Positions 43,470 to 52,016 of a stretch of 64,000 nucleotides of DNA are shown piece after piece. The stretch lies in assembly GCF_004054105.1 (NCBI RefSeq), contig NZ_SBLC01000004.1, forward strand, positions 138,873 through 202,872, read 5' to 3'. Under the pieces are notes generated by a model. It was given only the letters and a program-made list of their open reading frames with translations, had not been told where the DNA came from and did not search any database. Within the stretch, counting starts at the first letter, position 1. Each line of letters starts with the position of its first letter. The translations under genes were made by a program, and so were the position numbers. The DNA is from Falsigemmobacter intermedius (GTDB lineage Bacteria > Pseudomonadota > Alphaproteobacteria > Rhodobacterales > Rhodobacteraceae).

Positions 43470-44279
43470 ATGTCTGAGGATCTGAACCGCCTGGTGCGGC
43501 ATGTCCGGCCCGGCATGCGGGTTTTGCTGCCGGTGGATTATGCCGGGGTGGCCATGGCGCTGACCCGGCCCCTGATCGCGCATCTGACGGCGGCGGGCGG
43601 CGGGGGGCTGCATCTGATCTGCGTGCCGACGGGCGGGCTTCAGGCCGATCTTCTGATCGGCGCGGGGCTTGTGGCCTCCATCGAGACCTCTGCCATGACT
43701 TTGGGCGAAGCCGGGGGGGCGCCGCAGTTCAATCTTGCGGTGCGTGAGGGGCGCATTGAGGTCCGCGATGCGACCTGTCCGGCCATCCATGCGGGGCTGA
43801 TGGCGGCGCAGAAGGGCGTGCCCTTCGTGCCGCTGCGCGGGCTGATCGGCAGCGATGTGCTGCGCCACCGCCCGGACTGGAAGGTGATCGACAATCCGCT
43901 CTCGGACGCCCCTGACCCTATTGCGCTGATCCCGGCAATTCATGCGGATGTGGCGATCTTTCATGTGCCGATCGCGGATCGTGACGGCAATGTCTGGATC
44001 GGACGGCGGCGCGAACTGGCTGCCATGGCCTATGCGGCCAGGACGGTTCTCGTGACCGCTGAGAAGATCACCGACAGCAGCCTTCTGAGTGATGAGGTCA
44101 GCGCCGCAGGCGTGCTGCCCGCGCTTTATGTGACAGAGGTGGCTGAGGTGCGTCAGGGCGCAAAGCCCTACGGCCTCTGGGGGCAGTATCCGGCGGATGT
44201 GGAGGAGCTGATGCGCTATGCAAAACTGGCCCGCAGCCGCGAAGGCTTTGCCGAATATATGGCGCAGGTTCCGGCATGA
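43470..44279 (+). CDS. CoA-transferase/hydrolase family I, subunit A (IpdA/GctA-like)
   Basis: 269 residues, GGAGGGG before ATG 43470. Family I CoA-transferase alpha subunit: HLICVPTGGLQADLLIGAGLVASIETS, then FNLAVREGRIEVRD and HVPIADRDGNVWIG. The IETS segment holds the Glu at the place where IpdA has an essential one. Homologues include glutaconate CoA-transferase and IpdAB, the ring-opening hydrolase of steroid breakdown; either activity would suit this region. Its stop overlaps the subunit B start. Confidence 0.82.
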   Translation: MSEDLNRLVRHVRPGMRVLLPVDYAGVAMALTRPLIAHLTAAGGGGLHLICVPTGGLQADLLIGAGLVASIETSAMTLGEAGGAPQFNLAVREGRIEVRDATCPAIHAGLMAAQKGVPFVPLRGLIGSDVLRHRPDWKVIDNPLSDAPDPIALIPAIHADVAIFHVPIADRDGNVWIGRRRELAAMAYAARTVLVTAEKITDSSLLSDEVSAAGVLPALYVTEVAEVRQGAKPYGLWGQYPADVEELMRYAKLARSREGFAEYMAQVPA

Positions 44280-45037
44280 GCGCGCCTGTCTCCATCCGTG
44301 AAGTGCTGATCTCATGCATCGCCACGCTGTTGCAGGGCGTGCGGCATGTGGCGGTCGGCGCGGCCTCTCCGGCACCTGCGGCGGGGGCCATGCTGGCGCG
44401 GGCGCTGGCAGAGGCGCAGGGAGAGCGGATGCGGCTCTCGATTCTCGGCTCGGTTGAGCATAATTTCTTCACCAATGGCTCTGCAGAATTGTTTGACTGC
44501 GCGGCCCAGGGGCGGATTGACGCCTTTTTCCTCGGCGGTGGTCAGATCGACGGGCGCGGCAATGTCAATCTGGTCGGTGTGGGAGGCTATCCGCAGTCGC
44601 AGGTGCGCTGGCCGGGGTCTTTCGGCTCGGCCTATCTTTATTACCTGGTGCCCCGGGTGATCCTCTTTCGCGAAGAGCATTCCCCGCGCGTTCTGGTCGA
44701 AGAGGCGGAGTTCATCTCCGGCCCCGGCACCAGCCCGGAGGGGATTTACCGACCCGGCGGCCCGGTGGCGCTGCTGACCGGAAAATGCCTCTTTCACTTC
44801 GACAAAGAGCGGGGCGGCTTCTCGCTTGCTTCGCTGCACCCCGGGGTGTCGCTGGAAGAGGTGAGGGATCTCACGGGTTTTGCCTTCACGCAGGGGGAAA
44901 TCGTGCCGCAGACGCCGCTGCCCTCGGGCCTGCGGCTTGATCTTCTGCGCGGCCGGGTGCGGGCTGAACTGGAGGGGACTTATCCTGCCTTTGCTGCCTC
45001 CTGGGGCGCAGAGCTGAAATCTGAGGCAAAGACCTGA
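44276..45037 (+). CDS. CoA-transferase/hydrolase family I, subunit B (IpdB/GctB-like)
   Basis: 253 residues overlapping subunit A (ATGA). Beta-subunit features: HVAVGAASPAPAAGAMLARAL, GSVEHNFFTNGSAELFDCAA, IDAFFLGGGQIDGRGNVNLVG, GPGTSPEGIY, and LFHFDKERGGFSLASLHPGV. I do not see the ENG/ESG-type catalytic motif of ordinary family I transferases, which favours an IpdB-like role, though this is a weak argument. It precedes the ThDP-enzyme gene by 114 bases. Confidence 0.82.
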   Translation: MSAPVSIREVLISCIATLLQGVRHVAVGAASPAPAAGAMLARALAEAQGERMRLSILGSVEHNFFTNGSAELFDCAAQGRIDAFFLGGGQIDGRGNVNLVGVGGYPQSQVRWPGSFGSAYLYYLVPRVILFREEHSPRVLVEEAEFISGPGTSPEGIYRPGGPVALLTGKCLFHFDKERGGFSLASLHPGVSLEEVRDLTGFAFTQGEIVPQTPLPSGLRLDLLRGRVRAELEGTYPAFAASWGAELKSEAKT

Positions 45038-45151
45038 GAACAGATGCGCCCCCGGCCTTCGGAGACTGTTCCGCAAAGCCGCAGGGGCGCAAAGAACGAA
45101 GAGGTCCCCGCCATAAAAGGGGGCCGCATGGACCGACGGAAGGCTTGAAAG

Positions 45152-46705
45152 ATGAACGGCGCTGATCTGCTTTGTGAAACCCTGCTGGCGAACGGGATTG
45201 ATACCTGTTTTGCCAACCCCGGCACCTCTGAGATGCATTTCGTGGCGGCGCTGGACCGCCAGCCGCGCATCCGCTGTATCCTGGGGCTCTTTGAGGGGGT
45301 GGTGACCGGCGCGGCCGATGGTTACGCCCGCATGGCCGAAAAGCCTGCCGCGACCCTTCTGCACACCGGGCCGGGTCTGGCCAATGCCCTGGCCAATATG
45401 CACAACGCCCGCCGCGCCCGCACGCCGATGATCAATGTGGTCGGCGATCATGCCTCTTATCACCTGAAGTATGACGCGCCGCTGACCTCGGATATCGACG
45501 GGCTCGCGGCGCCGATGTCGGACTGGGTGGGCCGCGTCACGGATGCCGACACCATGGGCGAGACGACCGAGGCTGCGATCCGTGCCGCCATGACCGGTCA
45601 GGGCCAGGTGACCACGCTGATCCTTCCGGCAGATGCGGCCTGGTCTGAGACTTCTGCGCCGATGCCGCAGGCGATTGCGCTCCCTGAGCCGAAGGCCCCG
45701 GATGCGGCGCTGGTGGCCAAAGCGGCTGAAATGCTGGGCAATGGTCAGAAAACGGTGATCTTTGTCTCGGGCCGCGCCCTGCGTGCCAAAGCGCTGGAGG
45801 TGCTGCAGCGCATCGCCACCAAAACCGGCGCGCGCTTCATGGCCCAGGGCTCAAACGGGCGGGTTGAGCGCGGCGCGGGCCGCGTGGCGATTGAGCGCGT
45901 GCCCTATCCGGTCGATCAGGCGGTCGCGGCGCTTGCGGGGACCGAACAGGCCATTCTGATCGGCGCAAAAGCCCCGGTCGGGTTCTTTGCCTACCCCGGC
46001 AAGCCCGGCTCGATGCTGCCTGAGGGCTGCGAGATCCTCGATATGGTCGAAAAAGAGACCGATCTTTTTGCAGCACTTCAGGCGCTGGCCGATGCCGTGG
46101 GCGCGGGTGAGGAGATCCCGCTGGTTCTGAATGAACTGAAACGTCCCGATGCCCCGGCTCCGGGCCCGCTGACCCCGGAGGCGGTGATGACCTCGGTCGT
46201 ACGGCATATGCCCGATCAGGCGATCATCTGCGACGAATCGGTGACCTCGGGTCGGAACTTCTTTCCCTTGGCCCACTCGGCCCCGGCGCATGATTTCCTG
46301 CAGCTGACCGGTGGCGCTATTGGCGAGGGGATCCCCATGGCAACGGGCGCTGCCGTGGCCTGCCCGGACCGCAAGGTGATCGGCCTGCAGGCTGACGGGT
46401 CGGGCATGTATACGCTGCAGGCGCTCTGGACCCAGGCGCGTGAGCAGCTGGACGTTGTGACGGTGGTCTTTGCCAACCGCAAATATCAGATCCTTCTGGG
46501 CGAGCTGAAGAACGTCGGCGCCAATGCCCCGGGGGAAAATGCCAGCCGGATGCTCGATCTTGATAAGCCTGAGCTGAAATGGGTTGAACTCGCCCGGGGG
46601 ATGGGAGTTGATGCGGTGTCCGTCGATACGGCAGAGGCTTTCGAGGCAGCGTTCGCAGATGCCATGACCCGCAAAGGCCCCTTCCTGATCGAGGCCCTTA
46701 TCTGA
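45152..46705 (+). CDS. Thiamine diphosphate enzyme, acetolactate-synthase-like
   Basis: 517 residues. ThDP-dependent decarboxylase/synthase fold: Glu48 in LFEGVVTGAADGYARM as the cofactor-activating residue, HTGPGLANALANMHNARRARTP, and the ThDP/Mg2+ motif ADGSGMYTLQALW to FANRKYQI (about 413-441). About 50 residues shorter than acetolactate synthase; related to the benzoylformate decarboxylase, sulfoacetaldehyde acetyltransferase and cyclohexanedione hydrolase branches. It could cleave or decarboxylate a 2-oxo or 1,2-diketone intermediate. Not the biosynthetic enzyme: no regulatory subunit gene is nearby. Confidence 0.85.
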   Translation: MNGADLLCETLLANGIDTCFANPGTSEMHFVAALDRQPRIRCILGLFEGVVTGAADGYARMAEKPAATLLHTGPGLANALANMHNARRARTPMINVVGDHASYHLKYDAPLTSDIDGLAAPMSDWVGRVTDADTMGETTEAAIRAAMTGQGQVTTLILPADAAWSETSAPMPQAIALPEPKAPDAALVAKAAEMLGNGQKTVIFVSGRALRAKALEVLQRIATKTGARFMAQGSNGRVERGAGRVAIERVPYPVDQAVAALAGTEQAILIGAKAPVGFFAYPGKPGSMLPEGCEILDMVEKETDLFAALQALADAVGAGEEIPLVLNELKRPDAPAPGPLTPEAVMTSVVRHMPDQAIICDESVTSGRNFFPLAHSAPAHDFLQLTGGAIGEGIPMATGAAVACPDRKVIGLQADGSGMYTLQALWTQAREQLDVVTVVFANRKYQILLGELKNVGANAPGENASRMLDLDKPELKWVELARGMGVDAVSVDTAEAFEAAFADAMTRKGPFLIEALI

Positions 46706-46724
46706 GTGAAATGAGACCCTGACA

Positions 46725-49040
46725 ATGATCCGCCGCGTTCCGCATGCCAGCCACTGGGGCAGCTATACCGTTCTGGTTGAAGACAATCAGATTGTGGGGG
46801 TGGAACCGCTGGACATCGATCCCGATCCGTCACCGATCATCCATTCGGTGGCGGATTGGGCAAAGCCGGAGCGCCGCGTGTTGCGCCCCATGGTGCGCGA
46901 AGGCTGGCTGAAGGCCCATGAGAAGGGCGTCTTTGAAGGTCGGGGGGCGGGTCGGGGCGAGGACCGCTTTCTGGCGCTGCCCTGGGATGAGGCCGAGGAA
47001 CTGGTCGCAGGCGAAATCCGCCGGGTGATCAAAGATCACGGCAATGATTCGATCTTTGCGGGCTCCTACGGCTGGACCTCTTCGGGGCGCTTCCATCACG
47101 CGCCTTCAAACCTCAAGCGTCTGCTGAACCTGGTCGGCGGCTATACCGGCCATGTCGATACCTATTCCATTGCGGCCGGTCCGGTGATCCTGCGTCATAC
47201 GCTCGGCTCTGATGCGGCCTGCGGTGGCTATGCCAATTCGCTCGACTCGATTGCGGAACACACCAAAACTCTGGTGGTCTTCGGCGCGCTGACGCCGCGC
47301 ACGGCGCAGATTGAGGCCGGGGGCCTTGGCACCCATAAGCTCGAAACTCACCTGCGCCGCATCGTTGAGCGGGGCGTGAAGGTGATCCTGATCTCGCCCT
47401 CGCGGGACGATCTGCCCCATTGGGTCAATGCCGACTGGTGGCCGATCCGCCCGAATACCGATACGGCGCTTTGCCTTGGCCTTGCGGGGGAAATTCTGGC
47501 GGCGGGGCGTCACGATGCGGAGTTCCTGAACCGCTGCACCAGCGGGGCCGACAGTTATCTCTCGTACCTGCGCGGGGAAGCCGACGGCCAGGTGAAGAAT
47601 GCCCGCTGGGCGGCTGAGATCACCGGGATCGGGCCGGGCCGCATCGCAGCACTGGCCCGCGCTATGGTCGACACCCGCTCGATGATCACCATGTCCTGGT
47701 CGCTGCAGCGCGCCCATCACGGAGAGCAGCCCTATTGGGCGGCGCTGGGGCTGGCCTCTGTTATTGGTCAGATCGGCCTGCCGGGTGGCGGTGTCGGTTT
47801 TGGTTACTCCTCGCTCGGCGGGGTGGGGACGCATCTTAATATCGGCAGATCCCCGGCGTTTTCGCATGGTCATAAGCCGAACAAAGCCTTCATCCCGGTC
47901 GCACGCATCACCGATCTTCTGGAAAATCCGGGCGGCAGTTTCACCTATGAGGGGCAGGAATACACCTATCCCGACACCCGTCTGGTCTGGTGGGCGGGCG
48001 GCAACCCCTATCACCACCACCAGGATCTGAACCGCCTTGATGCAGCCTGGAAGCGGCCTGAGACGATCATCGTGCAGGATCCGATGTTCACCGCCACCGT
48101 GCGGCGCGGCGATATCATCCTGCCCGCCACCACCTCGCTTGAGCGCAATGACATCGGCGGCAACCGCCGCTCGGATCTGGTCGTCGCCATGGGCAAATGT
48201 ATTGAGCCGCTGGGCGAGGCCCGCTCCGACCACGAGATCGCCCGCGCCATCGCCGCCCGTCTGGGCGTGGAAGAGGCCTTCACGGAAGGCCGCGATGAGA
48301 TGGGCTGGATCCGTCACATGTATGAGGGCACCCGCGCAGATGCCAAAGCCCGCTTCGGTCAGGAGATGCCTGAGTTCGAAGAGTTCTGGGCCAAAGGCTG
48401 GGCGCAGATGCCGGTGAAGCGGATGCACAGCTATCTCGCAGAGTTCCGCGAGGATCCCGAAGGCCACCGGCTTGAGACCGAAAGCGGTAAGATCGTGCTC
48501 GGCTCGCAGATGCTGGCGGACCGTCAATATGCTGACTGCCCGGCCCATCCGACCTGGCTGCCGCCGGCCGAATGGCTGGGGGCGGCGGCTGAGGATCAGC
48601 TGCATCTGATCTCAAACCAGCCGCTCGGGCGTCTGCACAGCCAGCTTGAGACTGCCGATTACAGCCGCTCGGAAAAACGCCACGGGCGCGAGCAGGCGCG
48701 GATGCACCCCGATGAGGCGAAGAAACGCGGCATTGCTGATGGCAATACGGTGAAAGTCTCCAGCGCGCGGGGGGCCTGCTATGCCACGGCGACGCTGACG
48801 CCCACCGTGGCGCGGGGCGTCCTGGTGCTGCCCACGGGGTCCTGGTTTACGCCCGGCCCGGACGGGGTGGAGCTTTCGGGCAACCCCAATGTGCTCACGC
48901 CGGATATTCCGACCTCGGCGCTGGGGCAGGGCTGCTCGGCTCATACCTGTCTGGTGCGGGTGGAAAAGGTGACCGGGGAGATCCCGGACAGCGATGCCGT
49001 CTATATGGGAAGCCTGCAGGCGCCCATGGCGGCGGAATAA
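46725..49040 (+). CDS. Cytoplasmic DMSO-reductase-family molybdoenzyme (BisC-like)
   Basis: 771 residues, no signal peptide and no N-terminal Fe-S cysteines, so a cytosolic type III DMSO-reductase-family enzyme like BisC. Molybdopterin-binding features: SYGWTSSGRFHHA near 113-125, the probable Mo-ligand Ser148 in HVDTYSIAAGP, GQIGLPGGGVGFGYSS, WWAGGNPYHHHQDLNRL and LISNQPLGRLHSQLE. BisC-type enzymes reduce S- or N-oxides. Why it follows a ThDP enzyme in a CoA pathway is unclear; a sulfoxide, N-oxide or unusual hydroxylation step is possible. Confidence 0.9.
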   Translation: MIRRVPHASHWGSYTVLVEDNQIVGVEPLDIDPDPSPIIHSVADWAKPERRVLRPMVREGWLKAHEKGVFEGRGAGRGEDRFLALPWDEAEELVAGEIRRVIKDHGNDSIFAGSYGWTSSGRFHHAPSNLKRLLNLVGGYTGHVDTYSIAAGPVILRHTLGSDAACGGYANSLDSIAEHTKTLVVFGALTPRTAQIEAGGLGTHKLETHLRRIVERGVKVILISPSRDDLPHWVNADWWPIRPNTDTALCLGLAGEILAAGRHDAEFLNRCTSGADSYLSYLRGEADGQVKNARWAAEITGIGPGRIAALARAMVDTRSMITMSWSLQRAHHGEQPYWAALGLASVIGQIGLPGGGVGFGYSSLGGVGTHLNIGRSPAFSHGHKPNKAFIPVARITDLLENPGGSFTYEGQEYTYPDTRLVWWAGGNPYHHHQDLNRLDAAWKRPETIIVQDPMFTATVRRGDIILPATTSLERNDIGGNRRSDLVVAMGKCIEPLGEARSDHEIARAIAARLGVEEAFTEGRDEMGWIRHMYEGTRADAKARFGQEMPEFEEFWAKGWAQMPVKRMHSYLAEFREDPEGHRLETESGKIVLGSQMLADRQYADCPAHPTWLPPAEWLGAAAEDQLHLISNQPLGRLHSQLETADYSRSEKRHGREQARMHPDEAKKRGIADGNTVKVSSARGACYATATLTPTVARGVLVLPTGSWFTPGPDGVELSGNPNVLTPDIPTSALGQGCSAHTCLVRVEKVTGEIPDSDAVYMGSLQAPMAAE

Positions 49041-49062
49041 AGACTTCAGGGAGGAGCCTGAC

Positions 49063-49632
49063 ATGACCGACCAACCGATCAGCCGTTTTCCGGTGCCCGC
49101 GCTCGGCGAGCTGCCGGAAGACATCCGCAGCCGCCTTGAAGCGGTGCAGGAAAAGTCAGGCTTCATCCCGAATGTCTTTCTGACGCTGGCCTACCGCCCG
49201 GATGAATTTCGCGCCTTCATGGCCTATCACGACGCGCTGATGGAAAAGCCCGGCAATCTGACCAAGGCTGAGCGTGAGATGATCGTGGTCGCCACTTCGG
49301 CTGCCAACCAGTGCCAGTACTGCGTCATTGCCCATGGCGCGATCCTGCGCATCCGGGCCAAAAACCCGCTGATCGCCGATCAGGTGGCGATCAATTACCG
49401 CAAAGCCGATATCACGCCGCGCCAGAAGGCGATGATCGACTTCGGCATGAAGGTCTCGCAGGCGGCCTATGAGGTGGGGGAAGAGGATTTCACCACGCTG
49501 GGCGCGCATGGCTTTACCGAGGATGATATCTGGGACATCGCCGCGATTTCGGCCTTCTTCGGCATGTCGAACCGCATGGCCAATGTCACCGCCATGCGCC
49601 CCAATGCCGAGTTTTTTGCGATGGCACGCTGA
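49063..49632 (+). CDS. AhpD-like alkylhydroperoxidase (CMD family)
   Basis: 189 residues from ATG 49063 with GGAGG before it. Single CMD domain with the redox motif NQCQYCVIAHGA (Cys84, Cys87, His91), intact unlike the CMD-fold protein at 33486. This is the peroxidase-related YciW/AhpD subfamily, which uses the Cys pair for peroxide reduction or thiol exchange. Starts 22 bases after the molybdoenzyme stop, so the same operon. Confidence 0.85.
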   Translation: MTDQPISRFPVPALGELPEDIRSRLEAVQEKSGFIPNVFLTLAYRPDEFRAFMAYHDALMEKPGNLTKAEREMIVVATSAANQCQYCVIAHGAILRIRAKNPLIADQVAINYRKADITPRQKAMIDFGMKVSQAAYEVGEEDFTTLGAHGFTEDDIWDIAAISAFFGMSNRMANVTAMRPNAEFFAMAR

Positions 49633-49635
49633 GCC

Positions 49636-50028
49636 ATGGCAAAGGGTTATAAAGACCTGCTGGCAGAGGCGGAGGCGGTTGTCACTTCGGTGACGCCCGC
49701 CGAAGCCGCGGCCCTGCGCGAGGATCCGGGCGTCGTGCTGGTCGATATCCGCGACCCGCGGGAGCTGGAGCGCGAGGGGGTAATCCCTGGCGCCTTCCAT
49801 GCGCCGCGCGGGATGCTGGAGTTCTGGATTGATCCCGAAAGCCCCTATCACAAACCCGTCTTTGCCGAAGAGAAGACCTTTGTCTTTTTCTGTGCGGGCG
49901 GGCTGCGCTCGCTTCTGGCGGCAAAGGTGGCGCAGGAGATGGGGCTGAAGGCGCGCTCCATGCGCGAGGGCTTTGGTGGCTGGAAGGCTGCCGGGCTGCC
50001 GATCGCCGAAAAGGCGGCGCGCGGCTGA
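49636..50028 (+). CDS. Rhodanese-domain protein
   Basis: 130 residues, single rhodanese domain (about 15-125) with LVDIRDPRELEREGVIPGAFHAPRG and active-site loop FFCAGGLRS (Cys86). It carries a persulfide on the cysteine and passes sulfur to acceptors. Three bases after the AhpD-like gene. The pairing of redox Cys protein, rhodanese and a BisC-like enzyme may hint at sulfur chemistry in this operon. Confidence 0.88.
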   Translation: MAKGYKDLLAEAEAVVTSVTPAEAAALREDPGVVLVDIRDPRELEREGVIPGAFHAPRGMLEFWIDPESPYHKPVFAEEKTFVFFCAGGLRSLLAAKVAQEMGLKARSMREGFGGWKAAGLPIAEKAARG

Positions 50029-50178
50029 GGCTCTGAGCCGCGGGGAGGCTGCGCTTTGCACCCTGAAGCGCAGCTTCTGCCACAGGCAACGGATGCGCAT
50101 TGACGCAGAAGGCGGCGCGCCCCGTTGCCGAAAGAGCCTGTCCGGGTTAAACCCTGCGGTAATCCAGGGACCCTGATC

Positions 50179-51921
50179 ATGAACCTTTTTGAAGAAATCC
50201 GCTCCGTCGTTCTTTCCGCGCTTGACCAGCTGGAGGCCGAAGGCCTGCTGCCCGCCGGTCTTGACCGCAGCAATATCGCCGTTGAGCCGCCCCGCGATGC
50301 TGCCCATGGTGATATGGCCTCGAACGCGGCCATGGTGCTTGCAAAGCCCGCCGGAAAAGCCCCGCGCGTCATCGCTGAGGCGCTGGCTGCCAAACTGACC
50401 GACGATCCGCGCATCGCCAGCGCGGAAGTAGCGGGTCCGGGGTTCCTGAACCTGCGTCTTGAGGCAGCGGTCTGGCAGAACCTTGTGGGCACGATCCTTG
50501 CCAGCGGCACGGACTATGGTCGCTCGACCCTGGGTCAGGGTCGCAAAGTGAACGTCGAATTCGTCTCGGCAAACCCGACCGGCCCGATGCACGTGGGCCA
50601 CGTCCGCGGCGCTGTGGTGGGCGATGCGCTCTCGAAACTGCTGGCCTTTGCCGGCTGGGATGTGACGCGCGAGTATTACATCAACGACGGTGGCGCCCAG
50701 GTCGATGTGCTGGCGCGTTCGGCCTATGAGCGTTACCGCGAAGCCAATGGCCTCAGCCCGGAAATCCGCGAAGGTCTTTACCCCGGCGATTATCTGATCC
50801 CGGTCGGCGAAGAGCTGAAAAAACGCTTTGGCGACAGCCTGATCGACAAGCCCGAATCTGAGTGGCTCGCGCAGTTCCGCGAGATCGCGACTGAGATGAT
50901 GATGGCCGAGATCCGTGAAGACCTGCGTCTTCTGGGGGTCGAGATGGACGTCTATTCCTCGGAAAAAGCGCTCTATGGTACGGGTGAGATTGAAGCCGCC
51001 ATTCAGGAACTGCGCGATGCGGGCCTGATCTATGAAGGCGTGCTGGAGCCGCCGAAGGGCAAGCTGCCGGAAGACTGGGAGCCGCGTGAGCAGACCCTCT
51101 TCCGTTCAAGCGCGCATGGCGATGACGTCGACCGCCCGGTGATGAAATCGGACGGCTCCTGGACCTATTTTGCGCCCGATATCGCTTATCACTATAACAA
51201 GGTGAAACGCGGCTTTGATGAGCTGATCGACATCTTCGGTGCCGACCACGGCGGCTACGTCAAGCGCATGAAGGCGGCGGTTTCTGCGCTCTCGGGTGGC
51301 CGCGTGCCGCTTGATATCAAGCTGATCCAGCTGGTGAAGCTGTTCAAAAACGGCGAGCCCTTCAAAATGTCGAAACGTGCGGGCACCTTTGTGACCCTGC
51401 GCGATGTGGTCGAAGAGGCGGGCGCTGACGTCACCCGCTTCATCATGCTGACCCGCAAGAACGACATCTCGCTGGACTTTGACTTCGCCAAGGTGCTGGA
51501 GCAGTCGAAAGACAACCCGGTCTTTTACGTGCAGTATGCCAATGCCCGGGTGAACTCGGTGCTGCGCAAGGCGCGGGATGCGGGAATCGCGGTGGATGAC
51601 GCCACCCTGCTGACCGCTGATCGTGAGAAACTCTCGCATCAGGCAGAGCTTGCGCTGATCGGCAAGCTGGCGGAATGGCCGCGTCTGGTCGAAGTGGCCG
51701 CGCGCAGCAATGAGGTCCACCGCGTGGCCTTCTACCTTTACGAGCTGGCGTCAGATTTCCACGGCTTCTGGAATCGCGGCAATGACGATGTCTCGCTGCG
51801 CTTCGTCCAGGACGATGTTGCAACATCTCAGGCAAAAATTGCTCTGGCACAGGCGGTGGGCGTTGTCATCCGGTCGGGTCTCGGTATTCTCGGGGTCCAG
51901 CCGGTCGAAGAAATGCGCTGA
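50179..51921 (+). CDS. argS: Arginyl-tRNA synthetase
   Basis: 580 residues from ATG 50179. Class I synthetase: the HIGH-type motif [15 protein letters not shown] (130-144), KMSK loop FKMSKRAGT (about 395-403), N-terminal additional domain, and C-terminal anticodon-binding DALR domain ([21 protein letters not shown]). Essential for charging tRNA-Arg. Length and all motifs are normal; the 150-base gap upstream separates it from the catabolic genes. Confidence 0.98.
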   Translation: MNLFEEIRSVVLSALDQLEAEGLLPAGLDRSNIAVEPPRDAAHGDMASNAAMVLAKPAGKAPRVIAEALAAKLTDDPRIASAEVAGPGFLNLRLEAAVWQNLVGTILASGTDYGRSTLGQGRKVNVEFVSANPTGPMHVGHVRGAVVGDALSKLLAFAGWDVTREYYINDGGAQVDVLARSAYERYREANGLSPEIREGLYPGDYLIPVGEELKKRFGDSLIDKPESEWLAQFREIATEMMMAEIREDLRLLGVEMDVYSSEKALYGTGEIEAAIQELRDAGLIYEGVLEPPKGKLPEDWEPREQTLFRSSAHGDDVDRPVMKSDGSWTYFAPDIAYHYNKVKRGFDELIDIFGADHGGYVKRMKAAVSALSGGRVPLDIKLIQLVKLFKNGEPFKMSKRAGTFVTLRDVVEEAGADVTRFIMLTRKNDISLDFDFAKVLEQSKDNPVFYVQYANARVNSVLRKARDAGIAVDDATLLTADREKLSHQAELALIGKLAEWPRLVEVAARSNEVHRVAFYLYELASDFHGFWNRGNDDVSLRFVQDDVATSQAKIALAQAVGVVIRSGLGILGVQPVEEMR

Positions 51922-51949
51922 AGCGCAGCGACTGCCGGTCTGGAAACGG

Positions 51950-51980
51950 GCAGGGGCGGAGCCGCCCCTGCTGATATAAT
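51950..51980 (+). promoter_or_regulatory. Hairpin and -10 element between argS and SPOR gene
   Basis: GCAGGGGCG / CGCCCCTGC (51950-51958 and 51963-51971) form a 9-bp stem that may weaken argS transcription. Three bases later comes a perfect TATAAT (51975-51980), 37 bases before the SPOR gene start, without a recognisable -35 at 17 bases. Confidence 0.5.
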
Positions 51981-52016
51981 GAGGCGCGGGACGAACCCTC
52001 GCAGGCGGAGCAGGAC

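Noticed and set aside
43470-45037. Steroid (cholate) degradation suggested by the IpdAB-like pair and heteromeric dehydrogenase
   Set aside because: No Kst, Hsa or FadA5-type genes are present and the region has a TTT importer; the similarity is only at family level.
45152-46705. Biosynthetic acetolactate synthase (ilvB)
   Set aside because: The protein is too short, has no ilvN regulatory subunit next to it and lies in a catabolic operon.
47106-48605. Minus-strand frame of 499 codons opposite the molybdoenzyme gene
   Set aside because: Antisense shadow; low-complexity composition, no domain, while the plus strand encodes a complete conserved enzyme.
46725-49040. Biotin catabolism suggested by the BisC-like enzyme
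   Set aside because: BisC similarity alone does not give biotin as substrate; no other gene in the window is specific for biotin breakdown.
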